Assembly: GCA_017303615.1 (NCBI GenBank)
Contig: JAFLCK010000002.1
Coordinates: forward strand, 124,001 to 188,000
Reading direction: 5' to 3'
DNA length: 64,000 nt
DNA from: Obscuribacter phosphatis_A
GTDB taxonomy: Bacteria > Cyanobacteriota > Vampirovibrionia > Obscuribacterales > Obscuribacteraceae
How positions within the stretch are numbered: the first letter of the stretch is position 1; the number at the start of each line of letters is the position of its first letter. The translations under genes and the position numbers were made by a program. This document shows, piece by piece, positions 27,437 to 36,030 of this stretch. Below the pieces are notes generated by a model that was not told the DNA's origin, ran no database searches, and was given only the letters and a program-made list of their open reading frames with translations.

Positions 27437-28746
27437 TGGCTGCCAGCGAAACAAGCAAGAAGCGTGCCAATGCCTTTGTCTGGGCCGTGGTTTTGTACGG
27501 CGCCCTCAACCTGGCTCTTTATGGCGTTCTTGCTAAAATGCCCGAGCGTAAACTGAGCTTGAACGGCATCAAAGCCACCAACTATGAAAAGAGAATGGAA
27601 GGTCCGTGGATCTGGTGGGTCTCGCGCACTTATCTTTCCCAACTGGAACAAAAGGCTCAGCCCGACATAGTTCTGTTTGGCAGCTCGCAGATGGGCTCGG
27701 CTATTTTCTCAGCCGAAGCCGAACATCGCGGCACCACAGTCGATACCACAGACCAAAGAGAAGTAGAGAGACTGGCTGCCGAAGTAGCCAAAGCAAGCGG
27801 GCTAAAGCCGCGCGTCTTCAACTTTTCCATGGGCGGAGCCATGGTCTCAGACCATTATCTTATCGCCGACAGCCTGGTCAGCAAAGCCGATAAGAAGCCC
27901 AAGATAGCCATTATCGGCGTCAACCCTCGCGACTTTATCGACAATAATTTACCGGCAGCGGCAGCCACCGACAGTTTCCACTTTCTTTCACCCTATTGCA
28001 AGTTAGATAGCTTGGCCGTCCATTCATACGACAGCCCCTTCGGCTATCTAGACTATTTGCTCTCTCGTTATCTACCACTTAGACAGGTCAATCTGCTTGC
28101 CTTCGGCGACATCCCGCCTTCGCTAGGGGCCCGCGCCAGTTTCACCAATCCAGAAGGCAAGGGCATTGACACTAGAGCCGACAAGCAAGCCAATAATGCC
28201 CAGTTAAATTCAGGGCAAGTAACCACAAAAGTGCTGAGGGCCATAAGCGGCTCGGCCGGCGACGTCAAGCGAGGCGAATGGGTCTTGCCTGCTTACCCGC
28301 CCTATCTCTATATGGATAATTCCAAGGAATATATCAAACGCTACAAGCGCGAAAATCCGCCTTGCTTAGCCGGACAAAAGCGTTATTTCCAAGAATTGCT
28401 TGCCCTTCTGCACAAAGAAAACATACAGATAATTGTGGTCGGCATGCCCTCAAGGCTCTCCAACCAAAATTTGCTCAGCCAAAATTTCTGGAACAACTTC
28501 GACTCTTATCTAGAGAAGACCACAAAAGAACAAGGCGGCACCTATGTCAGCCTATTCAAAGACCAGCGTTTTGTGGAAGAGAAAGACTATCTCGATACAG
28601 TGCACTTGAACCGCTGGGGCGGCGGCAAACTGGTTAAGATCATGGCTGAAACAGTGAGTGGCAATACTGCCATGGTGCAAGCTTTGAAAGAGTGTAAGAG
28701 CGATGCCGTAGCCGGGCGAGATAAACCGAACCAAAAGCCGCTCTAA
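27436..28746 (+). CDS. SGNH-hydrolase-like membrane protein, third of three
   Basis: 436 residues, start overlapping the previous stop by one base. Single N-terminal membrane helix (FVWAVVLYGALNLALYGVL), then IVLFGSSQMGSAI with the candidate nucleophile, SMGGAMVSDHYLIADSL, GVNPRDFIDNN, FHFLSPY, and C-terminal YLDTVHLNRWGGGKL. The middle of the outer domain differs most among the three, which suggests different substrates rather than a recent duplication. It ends 22 bp from the convergent TPR protein gene. Confidence 0.75.
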   Translation: MAASETSKKRANAFVWAVVLYGALNLALYGVLAKMPERKLSLNGIKATNYEKRMEGPWIWWVSRTYLSQLEQKAQPDIVLFGSSQMGSAIFSAEAEHRGTTVDTTDQREVERLAAEVAKASGLKPRVFNFSMGGAMVSDHYLIADSLVSKADKKPKIAIIGVNPRDFIDNNLPAAAATDSFHFLSPYCKLDSLAVHSYDSPFGYLDYLLSRYLPLRQVNLLAFGDIPPSLGARASFTNPEGKGIDTRADKQANNAQLNSGQVTTKVLRAISGSAGDVKRGEWVLPAYPPYLYMDNSKEYIKRYKRENPPCLAGQKRYFQELLALLHKENIQIIVVGMPSRLSNQNLLSQNFWNNFDSYLEKTTKEQGGTYVSLFKDQRFVEEKDYLDTVHLNRWGGGKLVKIMAETVSGNTAMVQALKECKSDAVAGRDKPNQKPL

Positions 28747-28768
28747 GTTTGCAATTTGCGTGCCCAGT

Positions 28769-30139
28769 TTATTTGGCTTTCGACTCAAGCAAAAGTTGAT
28801 TCAAAAATTCCAAATCATCCCGCCGCCACATCTCCATAATCGGGCGCTCGCCCCCGGGCGGCCAAGCCGGCTCGGTGCCAAAGACCTGTTCATCCAGTTC
28901 TTTCATAGAAGCTTGATAGATTTCGCGACGCCGACTTTCGCTGTCATTCAGACCCATTTCATAAAGCCTGGGCAAGAGCACATCTTTGTGCTTCTCTAAA
29001 ACAGCCTGCATGACCTTTATCGCTTCGTCTTTCCGGCCTAGTGCAGCCAGATAACGGGCATAGGTCAACTCGGTGCGAAAACCGCTTGGTTTGGCTTCAA
29101 TCGCTTCTTTCAAGAGCGCGAGAGCTTCTTCTTTGCGCCCCAGTTGAAAGAGAGTCTCAGCCCTTATTGCAGCCAGCTGTGCCTGCGAATTCTTATTGCT
29201 GAACAAAGCCCGGTAAGCCCACGAAAGAGGAAAAGGATGAGTGCGCAGCGCCTCAGCCCCTTCATAAAGCTTGAGGGCGCCGCCTTTGATGTCTGCCTCT
29301 TGTACATTTCTCACTCTTAGACTGCCCACTTGCTTTGCATCTGCACAAACAGGTAGCTGTTCTATAAAATAGCTTGTCTCATTTGCATCAGGGACACGCA
29401 AAAGCAATTGGGCACCATAATAAGAGCGCAGCATGGTCAACCAAAGAGAGGTAGCATAAGAAACATCGAAGAGGGCAAAAGTAATAATCATCGCCCCCAA
29501 CATCTGCAAGAGCATCTGCCCTTTCACCACCGGCGATGCCAGTCTATCTTTCAAGCGCTTATTGGTGGAAAGTCCTGGGCAAGCCGCTTCAAACAGGGCA
29601 ACCAATCTTTTCTGTTTCTCTAGGTCAAGACAAGAAAGGGGCAAGCGTGCCACCACATCAGGCACTATTTTGCTTTGGTCGATTGGAGAGCTGTCTCCGC
29701 TGACAGCCGTGGATCTTATCTCAAGAGTGCCGAGCAAAGTAAGATAAAGCTCGCTGACAGCGCCCAAAAGAATGCGTCTCTGCCCAACCAGCACCGATAC
29801 AACCTCGGTTTCGCCCTTATCGCAAGCCGTTTCCACCCCGATAAAACGCCTGTAAAACAAGAGTGGCTGTCCATTGCGCCAGGGTCGAAGCCAAGATGTA
29901 AGCAAATTGCTTTCCAAAAAGGTGGCCAGCAGATGAGCCAAGAAAAGAGCGGCAAAAACCATAGAAGGAAAAAACAAAAGCGGCTCTAGCTTGAACCAGC
30001 CGGTGGTGCAAAGCAAAACCAGAAAGAAAAAGCCAAATATCGGCCAGGCGAAGCCCACCACTGTATAAACCGAATGAGAGCGGCTGGCAGGCAAAACTTC
30101 AAACTTAATCTCGGCGTCCGATAAATTAATACCTTTCAT
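28769..30139 (-). CDS. Membrane protein with TPR-like repeats
   Basis: 456 residues. Two hydrophobic segments near the N-terminus (GFAWPIFGFFFLVLLCTTGW and FPSMVFAALFLAHLLATFL) and a third near 215-240. The C-terminal half has helical TPR-like repeats (SQAQLAAIRAETLFQLGRKE, LTYARYLAALGRKDEAIKVM). Family not recognised beyond this. The ribosome-binding sequence GGAGG abuts the ATG with no spacer, and a stop lies in frame just upstream, so no better start is available; translation may be inefficient. Divergent from pilB across 199 bp that hold TTGAC repeats, so the two may share control. Confidence 0.7.
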   Translation of the reverse strand: MKGINLSDAEIKFEVLPASRSHSVYTVVGFAWPIFGFFFLVLLCTTGWFKLEPLLFFPSMVFAALFLAHLLATFLESNLLTSWLRPWRNGQPLLFYRRFIGVETACDKGETEVVSVLVGQRRILLGAVSELYLTLLGTLEIRSTAVSGDSSPIDQSKIVPDVVARLPLSCLDLEKQKRLVALFEAACPGLSTNKRLKDRLASPVVKGQMLLQMLGAMIITFALFDVSYATSLWLTMLRSYYGAQLLLRVPDANETSYFIEQLPVCADAKQVGSLRVRNVQEADIKGGALKLYEGAEALRTHPFPLSWAYRALFSNKNSQAQLAAIRAETLFQLGRKEEALALLKEAIEAKPSGFRTELTYARYLAALGRKDEAIKVMQAVLEKHKDVLLPRLYEMGLNDSESRRREIYQASMKELDEQVFGTEPAWPPGGERPIMEMWRRDDLEFLNQLLLESKAK

Positions 30140-30183
30140 CCTCCGCTCTTAGCTAGATAGAGAGATACCCGGTCAAGGCGGGT

Positions 30184-30231
30184 TTGACTCGTTGACTCGA
30201 CCGCAATTGCCGGCTTGACTGAGCCTGTCAA
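30184..30231. promoter_or_regulatory. Cluster of TTGAC boxes upstream of pilB
   Basis: Two direct 8-bp copies TTGACTCG (30184-30191, 30192-30199) are followed by an inverted pair TTGAC (30215-30219) and GTCAA (30227-30231). All lie in the divergent gap between the TPR gene and pilB, about 110-155 bp upstream of pilB. The direct pair resembles the box at 34902-34917 before the sigma factor gene (13 of 16 bases). A binding site for a tandem-binding regulator is plausible. Confidence 0.45.
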
Positions 30232-30338
30232 AGCCGTTTAGACGCACACTGCCTGGGCTTTACACTAAAGATATAAATAGCTTTGAAGCGGGCAGAAAAT
30301 TAAGGGACCCCAGGCAGAGAAAGCAGCGGTATTTTGTA

Positions 30339-32426
30339 ATGGCACTGATCAAAAAAGAGATTGGCGAGCTTCTTGTCGACTCCGGCTTAATCACATCGGA
30401 CGAATTAAAGCAGGTGCAGCAGGAAAGAATGCGCACCGGCGAACCGATATCGCTTATTTTATCGAGACTGGGTCTGGCCAATGAGACCCACCTCAAATCA
30501 GCCCTAGAAACGCAATACGGCGTCAATTATGTTTCACTGGCCAAAGTACAACCAGAAAGCTCGGCTCTTGAGCTTTTGCCCGAAAAAGTAATGAGACAGC
30601 ACCAAGTTGTGCCACTCTATCTAGAGGGCAAACTACTCACCGTGGCCATGGTCAACCCCAATAACCTGCTTGCCCTCGACGATGTCAAATACAGACTAAA
30701 GAGCATGCAACTCAAGCCTGTGGTCTGCACCGAAGATGACTTTCAGCACTTTATGGAGACCATCTATGCCCGCCGCCAAGACGAGCTCACCGAAGAATGG
30801 GAAGAGCAAGCCGACAAGACCTTTATAGAGTCTGAAGTCGACCTTTCCAGCCTCGATGTCTTGGTGGAATATGAAGACGCCATCAATGACCTAGATCTGG
30901 CCAAACAAGCCCAAGATGCGCCGATTGTGCAGCTGGCCAACCAGATCTTAGCCAAAGCCATCAAGCGCCAATGTTCGGACGTGCACATAGAGCCGCAAGA
31001 AAAAGGGGTGATGGTGCGCTACCGACTAGACGGCGTGCTCTTTGTCGACCGCAGATTACCCAAAGCCATTCTTGCCGCCCTGGTTTCGCGCTATAAGATT
31101 ATGGCCGACCTAGACATAGCAGAGAGAAGACTGCCCCAAGACGGTCGCATCAGAGTGCGCTTTTCAGGAAAAGATATAGACTTCCGCGTCTCAACCATTC
31201 CCTCTAAACACGGCGAAAAGGTGGTCATGAGACAGTTGGATAAGTCGGGCACAACCTTTGGGTTAGACCATCTAATCACCGATCAAGACACTCTTTCGCT
31301 GATTAGAGACATGGTGGCTAAGCCATACGGAATCATCTTCGTCACCGGACCAACCGGCTCGGGCAAGACAACCAGTCTCTATTCGGCCTTGGCTGAACGC
31401 AATACTCCCGAAGTAAACATATTGACGGCTGAAGACCCGATCGAATATGAAATGCAGGGTATCACCCAGGTGCAGGTCTTAAGAGAAAAGGGGCTTGATT
31501 TTGCCCGCATTCTGCGGTCCTTCTTGCGGCAAGACCCCGACATCATACTAGTGGGTGAGACCCGCGATAGAGAAACAGCCAAGATCGCCGTCGAAGCGGC
31601 CTTGACCGGACACTTGGTTTTCACCACTTTGCACACCAATGACGCACCAGGGGCGGTGACACGTTTGGCCGAAATGGAAGTAGACCCCTATCTGGTCGCC
31701 TCGGCAACTATCGGTGTCATCGCCCAGAGACTTTTGCGCCGGGTCTGCAATGAATGCCGCGAAGACTATCGCCCCGACCGCAGCACCCTCGAATACTTAG
31801 GTCTAATGGACAAACATCAAGAAAGGCTGGCTGATTCCACTATACAGTACTACCGCCTGCGGGTCGATCAAGAGGGCCATGCCGTCTTTAGCCGCGGTCG
31901 CGGCTGCGATGCTTGCAACCGAACAGGCTATAAAAATCGCATCGGCGTTTTTGAAGTGATGAAAGTCAACGATGAAATACGCGACCTAGTATGTAAGAAT
32001 GCCACCACGGCTATGTTGCGTCTGGCTGCTAAGCAATCCGGCATGATTCCTCTGAAAGACTATTCGATAAGACTGGTAGGCCAAGGTCTGACTACCGCCG
32101 ATGAAGTGGTGCGTGTCACACTTTCTGATACTTCCGGCGACGAAAAGCTCTGCGGTAAGTGTCGCAACCCGATTTCTGATGAATTTATCAAATGTCCTTT
32201 CTGCCAGCACGATCTAAAAGTATCCTGCCTGCGCTGCGGCATGTTGCAACAGGAAGGCTGGCAGAGCTGCCCAAAATGCGGACGCTCAAATATCGAAGAA
32301 ACAGACGAATTTCACTGTCACTGTTGCAGCGCCGAAATCTTTGGAGAATGGCATACTTGCCCATACTGCCAAGCTTCGCGCAGCAGCGGCAACAAGAAAA
32401 ATGGCAAAGAGAGCGAGGTGAATTAA
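30339..32426 (+). CDS. pilB: Type IV pilus extension ATPase PilB with zinc-ribbon tail
   Basis: Hexameric ATPase that powers pilin polymerisation at the inner membrane. 695 residues. N-terminal MshEN/GspE-N domain (1-150; LSRLGLANETHLKSALETQ), then the secretion ATPase core: Walker A GPTGSGKTTSLY, Asp box, Walker B with VGETRDRETAKIAVEAALTG, His box TTLHTND, and the family tetracysteine zinc site (CNEC, CDAC). Residues 605-677 form an extra tail with six CxxC knuckles (CGKC, CPFC, CLRC, CPKC, CHCC, CPYC), enough for three zinc ribbons; this tail is not part of standard PilB. The stop overlaps pilT as TAATG. Confidence 0.95.
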   Translation: MALIKKEIGELLVDSGLITSDELKQVQQERMRTGEPISLILSRLGLANETHLKSALETQYGVNYVSLAKVQPESSALELLPEKVMRQHQVVPLYLEGKLLTVAMVNPNNLLALDDVKYRLKSMQLKPVVCTEDDFQHFMETIYARRQDELTEEWEEQADKTFIESEVDLSSLDVLVEYEDAINDLDLAKQAQDAPIVQLANQILAKAIKRQCSDVHIEPQEKGVMVRYRLDGVLFVDRRLPKAILAALVSRYKIMADLDIAERRLPQDGRIRVRFSGKDIDFRVSTIPSKHGEKVVMRQLDKSGTTFGLDHLITDQDTLSLIRDMVAKPYGIIFVTGPTGSGKTTSLYSALAERNTPEVNILTAEDPIEYEMQGITQVQVLREKGLDFARILRSFLRQDPDIILVGETRDRETAKIAVEAALTGHLVFTTLHTNDAPGAVTRLAEMEVDPYLVASATIGVIAQRLLRRVCNECREDYRPDRSTLEYLGLMDKHQERLADSTIQYYRLRVDQEGHAVFSRGRGCDACNRTGYKNRIGVFEVMKVNDEIRDLVCKNATTAMLRLAAKQSGMIPLKDYSIRLVGQGLTTADEVVRVTLSDTSGDEKLCGKCRNPISDEFIKCPFCQHDLKVSCLRCGMLQQEGWQSCPKCGRSNIEETDEFHCHCCSAEIFGEWHTCPYCQASRSSGNKKNGKESEVN

Positions 32427-33562
32427 TGTCGGTTGAAATGCAGGAATTGCTGCAACTTGTTGTAGACCGGGCGGCAAGCGACTTGCACCTTAAAGCAGGC
32501 GAACCACCAATATTGAGGGCGGCCGGTAAGCTGACCCGCATCAGCCTGCCGACCTTGTCTGCCGACGATACCAAAAGACTGATTTTTTCTTGTCTCAGCC
32601 CCGAGCAAATCAAGCACGCCGAGCAAAATCTCGAACTAGACTGTGGTTTTGGCATCGAAGGACTGGGACGCTTTAGAGTCAATGTTTATAGAGACAGGGG
32701 CAGTTGGGCTGCCGCACTGCGGGTGGTGCTTTCACGCATGCCTAGCCTCGATGAACTGGGGCTGCCGCCGGTCTGCAAAGAACTGCTTACCAAACCAAGA
32801 GGCCTCATCTTGGTCACCGGGCCCACAGGCTCTGGTAAGTCGACAACCCTGGCGGCAATGATCAATGCTATAAACGAAAAGCAAGACAGGCATATTTTGA
32901 CGGTGGAAGATCCAATTGAATTTTTGCACCAAAACAAAATGTCTTTCATCAGCCAAAGAGAAGTAGGCTCAGACACCAGAAGCTTTGCCAATGCCCTGAG
33001 AAGCGGACTAAGAGAAGACCCCGACGTCATTCTGGTGGGTGAGATGCGCGACCTTGAAACTATCCACTTGGCGCTGACGGCGGCTGAGACCGGTCACCTC
33101 GTCTTTAGCACCATTCACACCAGTTCGGCGCCACAATCGGTGGACCGCATCATCGATGTCTTTCCGCCTGAACAGCAACAACAAATTCGCATCATGCTCT
33201 CGCATTCACTGGTGGGGGTTCTCAGTCAGACCCTCTTGCCTAAAATTGAAGGCGAAGCAGGCGATTCACCGGTAACAGCCGGGCGCATCATGGCCATGGA
33301 AATTCTTATCAACACTCCGGCTATAGCCAATTTGATCAGAGAAGCAAAGACTGCCCAAATTTATACTTCTATGCAGATGGGCGCCAGCCTAGGCATGCAA
33401 ACCCTAGAAAGTTGCCTGGCTCGCTATGTCAAAGAGGGGCTAATCAGTCATAAAGAAGCAATTTCAAAGTCTAGTCGCCCTGAAGATCTTGAGCAGTTGA
33501 TTGGACCAAGAGCGGCGGCCAATAAAAGTTATGGCACTAGCAGCGGATTTGGCAGGTTCTAA
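32426..33562 (+). CDS. pilT: Type IV pilus retraction ATPase PilT
   Basis: Hexameric ATPase that retracts pili for twitching motility. Start ATG 32426 overlaps the pilB stop and has GAGG upstream; an open frame from 32192 would add 78 codons inside pilB and is rejected. 378 residues: N-terminal PAS-like domain (SDLHLKAGEPPILRAAGKL), Walker A GPTGSGKSTTLA, TVEDPIEF Asp box, Walker B VGEMRDLETIHLALTAAETG, STIHTS His box, and the PilT hallmark as PAIANLIREAKTAQI, a variant of AIRNLIRE. Its TAA shares a base with the pilC ATG. Confidence 0.97.
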   Translation: MSVEMQELLQLVVDRAASDLHLKAGEPPILRAAGKLTRISLPTLSADDTKRLIFSCLSPEQIKHAEQNLELDCGFGIEGLGRFRVNVYRDRGSWAAALRVVLSRMPSLDELGLPPVCKELLTKPRGLILVTGPTGSGKSTTLAAMINAINEKQDRHILTVEDPIEFLHQNKMSFISQREVGSDTRSFANALRSGLREDPDVILVGEMRDLETIHLALTAAETGHLVFSTIHTSSAPQSVDRIIDVFPPEQQQQIRIMLSHSLVGVLSQTLLPKIEGEAGDSPVTAGRIMAMEILINTPAIANLIREAKTAQIYTSMQMGASLGMQTLESCLARYVKEGLISHKEAISKSSRPEDLEQLIGPRAAANKSYGTSSGFGRF

Positions 33563-34803
33563 TGGAATTCGTCTATAAAATCAAAGACGAGCAAGGCAAA
33601 ATCAAAGAAGCGGTAGCGAGCGCCGAATCTCCTAATGTTCTCAAAGCTCGCTTACAAGCTCGCGGCATCGAGGTGGTCGAGATTAGACCTCGCACCGCCG
33701 GTGGTGATTTACAAGCCACCTGGAAAGCTTTGAACGAAAGCGTTCTGCAAGTAGATTTATTAGAGCGCGTCACCATCAAAGACATGGTGGTTTTTTCTAG
33801 ACAATTTGCCGCCATGGTCTCATCGGGCGTAGCCATGCTGCGCACCCTCACTATCATTGTCGAGCAATGCAAAAATCGCAAACTAAAGCGTTGCCTCGAA
33901 GACGTAAGACAGTCAATCGAAGCCGGTCTCTCCCTTTCAGACGCTATGGCCCGCCATCCGCAAATCTTCGACAAACTCTATGTCTCGATGATCAAAGCCG
34001 GTGAAACCGGCGGTATTCTCGCCGATGTTTTGAAGAGATTGGCAGACTTTCTCGAATCTAAATCGAAACTGAATCAGAAAGTAAGAGCCGCCATGATTTA
34101 TCCGATGGTGGTTCTGGTCGTCTCTATTCTTGTCTTTTGGGGCATGCTCACTTTCATCCTGCCTATTTTTGAAGGTCTCTTTAAAAATATCGGCTCCGAA
34201 CTGCCGGCTTATACTCAAGCTTTGGTAGCCCTCTCGCAAGCAGTCCGGTCCGTCTGGGCCTTTCTCTTTATGGTTGGCCTGCTAATAGCCGGTTGGTTTA
34301 TCAAGAAGTACTACGCCACCACAGCCGGGCGACTGCAAATTGACGGCTTGATTTATGTGACGCCCATGCTCGGCGACTTGGTTGCCAAAGTGTCGATTGC
34401 TAGATTCTCAAGAACTTTCGGTACCCTACTGAGAGCCGGAGTACCGATGCTGACAGCCTTAGACGTGGTCAAAGACACGGCTGATAATGCCGTGGTTGCC
34501 GAAAGCATTCGCAAAATTTATACCGATGTCAGGCAAGGCGGTAGCCTCTCTAAACCGATGACCAAATCTCAAGTCTTTCCATCAATGGTCACCCAGATGG
34601 TGGCTGTCGGTGAAGAAACCGGGCGGCTGGATGAGATGCTTTCTAAGGTCGCAGACTTTTACGATATGGAAGTAGAGAACGCCGTAGAGGCTCTAACATC
34701 GCTTTTGGAGCCGGTCATGGTGGTTGGCATCGGCGGCATCGTCGGCTCTATAGTGATCGGCATGTATCTGCCAATTTTCACTGTGATCAACCAGTTGAGA
34801 TAA
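33562..34803 (+). CDS. pilC: Type IV pilus platform protein PilC
   Basis: Inner-membrane platform on which PilB and PilT act. 413 residues with a short N-terminal domain (FVYKIKDEQGKIKEAVASAE), then two T2SSF domains: first about 70-195 (FSRQFAAMVSSGVAMLRTL, then GETGGILADVLKRLADFLE), second about 275-400 (FSRTFGTLLRAGVPMLTALD, VGEETGRLDEMLSKVADFYD). Three membrane helices lie at about 175-200, 225-250 and 380-405. Last gene of the pilBTC unit; a 292-bp gap follows. Confidence 0.96.
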   Translation: MEFVYKIKDEQGKIKEAVASAESPNVLKARLQARGIEVVEIRPRTAGGDLQATWKALNESVLQVDLLERVTIKDMVVFSRQFAAMVSSGVAMLRTLTIIVEQCKNRKLKRCLEDVRQSIEAGLSLSDAMARHPQIFDKLYVSMIKAGETGGILADVLKRLADFLESKSKLNQKVRAAMIYPMVVLVVSILVFWGMLTFILPIFEGLFKNIGSELPAYTQALVALSQAVRSVWAFLFMVGLLIAGWFIKKYYATTAGRLQIDGLIYVTPMLGDLVAKVSIARFSRTFGTLLRAGVPMLTALDVVKDTADNAVVAESIRKIYTDVRQGGSLSKPMTKSQVFPSMVTQMVAVGEETGRLDEMLSKVADFYDMEVENAVEALTSLLEPVMVVGIGGIVGSIVIGMYLPIFTVINQLR

Positions 34804-34901
34804 AGCTGGTAACGGTATTTATTAAAGTCTTAAAAACATTTTATAAATCAGCGCGATAAGTCTTTTCTGGACGGGGAACAAGGTCGCTTCAGCCCCATCT
34901 A

Positions 34902-34917
34902 TTGACTATTTGACCCG
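34902..34917. promoter_or_regulatory. TTGAC double box upstream of the sigma factor gene
   Basis: TTGACTATTTGACCCG contains two TTGAC elements 8 bp apart, matching 13 of 16 positions of the pair at 30184-30199. It lies 179 bp before the sigma factor start. Function unknown; proposed as a shared operator. Confidence 0.4.
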
Positions 34918-35011
34918 AAAACAAGACAGTTTCTAGCTGATCTGACCCAATTCTGAACTTGGCTTAAGGAGCGCCTTTCGCAAAGTCTCAAAAGAAGAGG
35001 TTGAAACTGCC

Positions 35012-35056
35012 TTGACAGCCCGCATTTAGCGGAAATCACGCTAGCATTTATATAAT
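35012..35056 (+). promoter_or_regulatory. Promoter-like elements before the SigF-like gene
   Basis: A perfect -10 TATAAT lies at 35051-35056, 39 bp before the ATG at 35096. A perfect TTGACA lies at 35012-35017, but the 33-bp separation is too long for one sigma-70 promoter, so TTGACA is either part of another site or a chance match. No strong ribosome-binding site precedes the ATG. Confidence 0.4.
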
Positions 35057-35095
35057 TACTCTGGTAATCTGCGACTGGGTCTATTAAATATAAAG

Positions 35096-36019
35096 ATGGA
35101 AACTACAACTACTAACTCAATTACTCCGATCACAAGCACAAGTAAAGTGGTGAGCAAAGATTTGCAGGCTAAAAGTGAAGCGCCAAACGGTGCGACTCCG
35201 AGGACGGAGATGAAGAATTCGGCTACTCCCGGTAAGGGAGAAATCAAAGGACCAGACCAGATTCATAACTGGCTGGCTGTTTACTCCGAGTCGAGAGACC
35301 CGGCCCTGCGCGATTCCATCATTCAGGCGGCTTTGCCCCTGGTGAAACGTATCGCCTACGGTCTCGCCCGCCGCTCTACCGACCCGGTAGAAGATCTTAT
35401 TCAAGTCGGCTCAATTGGTCTGATCAAAGCTGTCGATCAGTTCAAACCAGATGCCGGTGCCAAGTTTCAAACCTATGCCACACACTTGATCACAGGCGAA
35501 ATTAGACACTATCTGCGCGATAAGACCGCCATGATCAGAGCCCCGAGAGAACTGCAAGAACTCTCTTTCCGTATCAATAGATTGGTACAGAATCTGACAG
35601 CCAAACTCGGACGCGAGCCTTCAGACATAGAAATCGCCAGCGAATTGCAGATTCCTGTCAGCCGTGTCAACGAAGCCTATGAAGTAGATCGCAGACGCAC
35701 ACTTATTTCTCTTGACCAGGCCCTCAGTAATGATGCCGGTTCAGAACAGTCTCTTATCGACACCCTCGTCGATTCACGCTATCAGAGCAACCAGTTGGCA
35801 AAAGAAGATCGCTTTATGCTGGCTGAAGCAATTAAACAATTGCGTGATGGGCTGAGAGAAGTGGTGCAACTGACCTTTTATGAAGATCTCAGCCAAACCG
35901 AAGTGGCTCGCCGCCTGGGCATATCCCAGATGCAGGTATCGCGCCGCTTGAGAGCTGCCACCACAGAACTGAACAAAATAATCACCCAGAGCAAGAAAGC
36001 CCCGGGCAATAAAAGCTAG
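35096..36019 (+). CDS. RNA polymerase sigma factor, SigB/SigF/SigG-like group 3
   Basis: 307 residues. After a Ser/Thr-rich lead of about 55 residues come region 2 (VKRIAYGLARRSTDPVEDLI; SIGLIKAVDQFKPDAGAKFQ; YATHLITGEIRHYLRDK), region 3 (RELQELSFRINRLVQNLTAK, AKLGREPSDIEIASELQIPV) and region 4 (REVVQLTFYEDLSQTEVARR, LGISQMQVSRRLRAATTEL). This is the layout of group-3 sigma factors such as SigF. In Synechocystis, SigF is needed for pilin expression and motility, and this gene sits between pilC and pilD, so control of pili is a good inference. No anti-sigma gene is adjacent. Confidence 0.92.
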   Translation: METTTTNSITPITSTSKVVSKDLQAKSEAPNGATPRTEMKNSATPGKGEIKGPDQIHNWLAVYSESRDPALRDSIIQAALPLVKRIAYGLARRSTDPVEDLIQVGSIGLIKAVDQFKPDAGAKFQTYATHLITGEIRHYLRDKTAMIRAPRELQELSFRINRLVQNLTAKLGREPSDIEIASELQIPVSRVNEAYEVDRRRTLISLDQALSNDAGSEQSLIDTLVDSRYQSNQLAKEDRFMLAEAIKQLRDGLREVVQLTFYEDLSQTEVARRLGISQMQVSRRLRAATTELNKIITQSKKAPGNKS

Positions 36020-36030
36020 TCATTTGACTG

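Noticed and set aside
30259..30277. TTTACA and TATAAA as a pilB promoter
   Set aside because: Only 7 bp apart, far from the 16-18 bp needed.
32192..32425. N-terminal extension of pilT
   Set aside because: Would lie entirely inside the pilB zinc-ribbon coding region; ATG 32426 has a ribosome-binding site and the normal PilT N-terminus.
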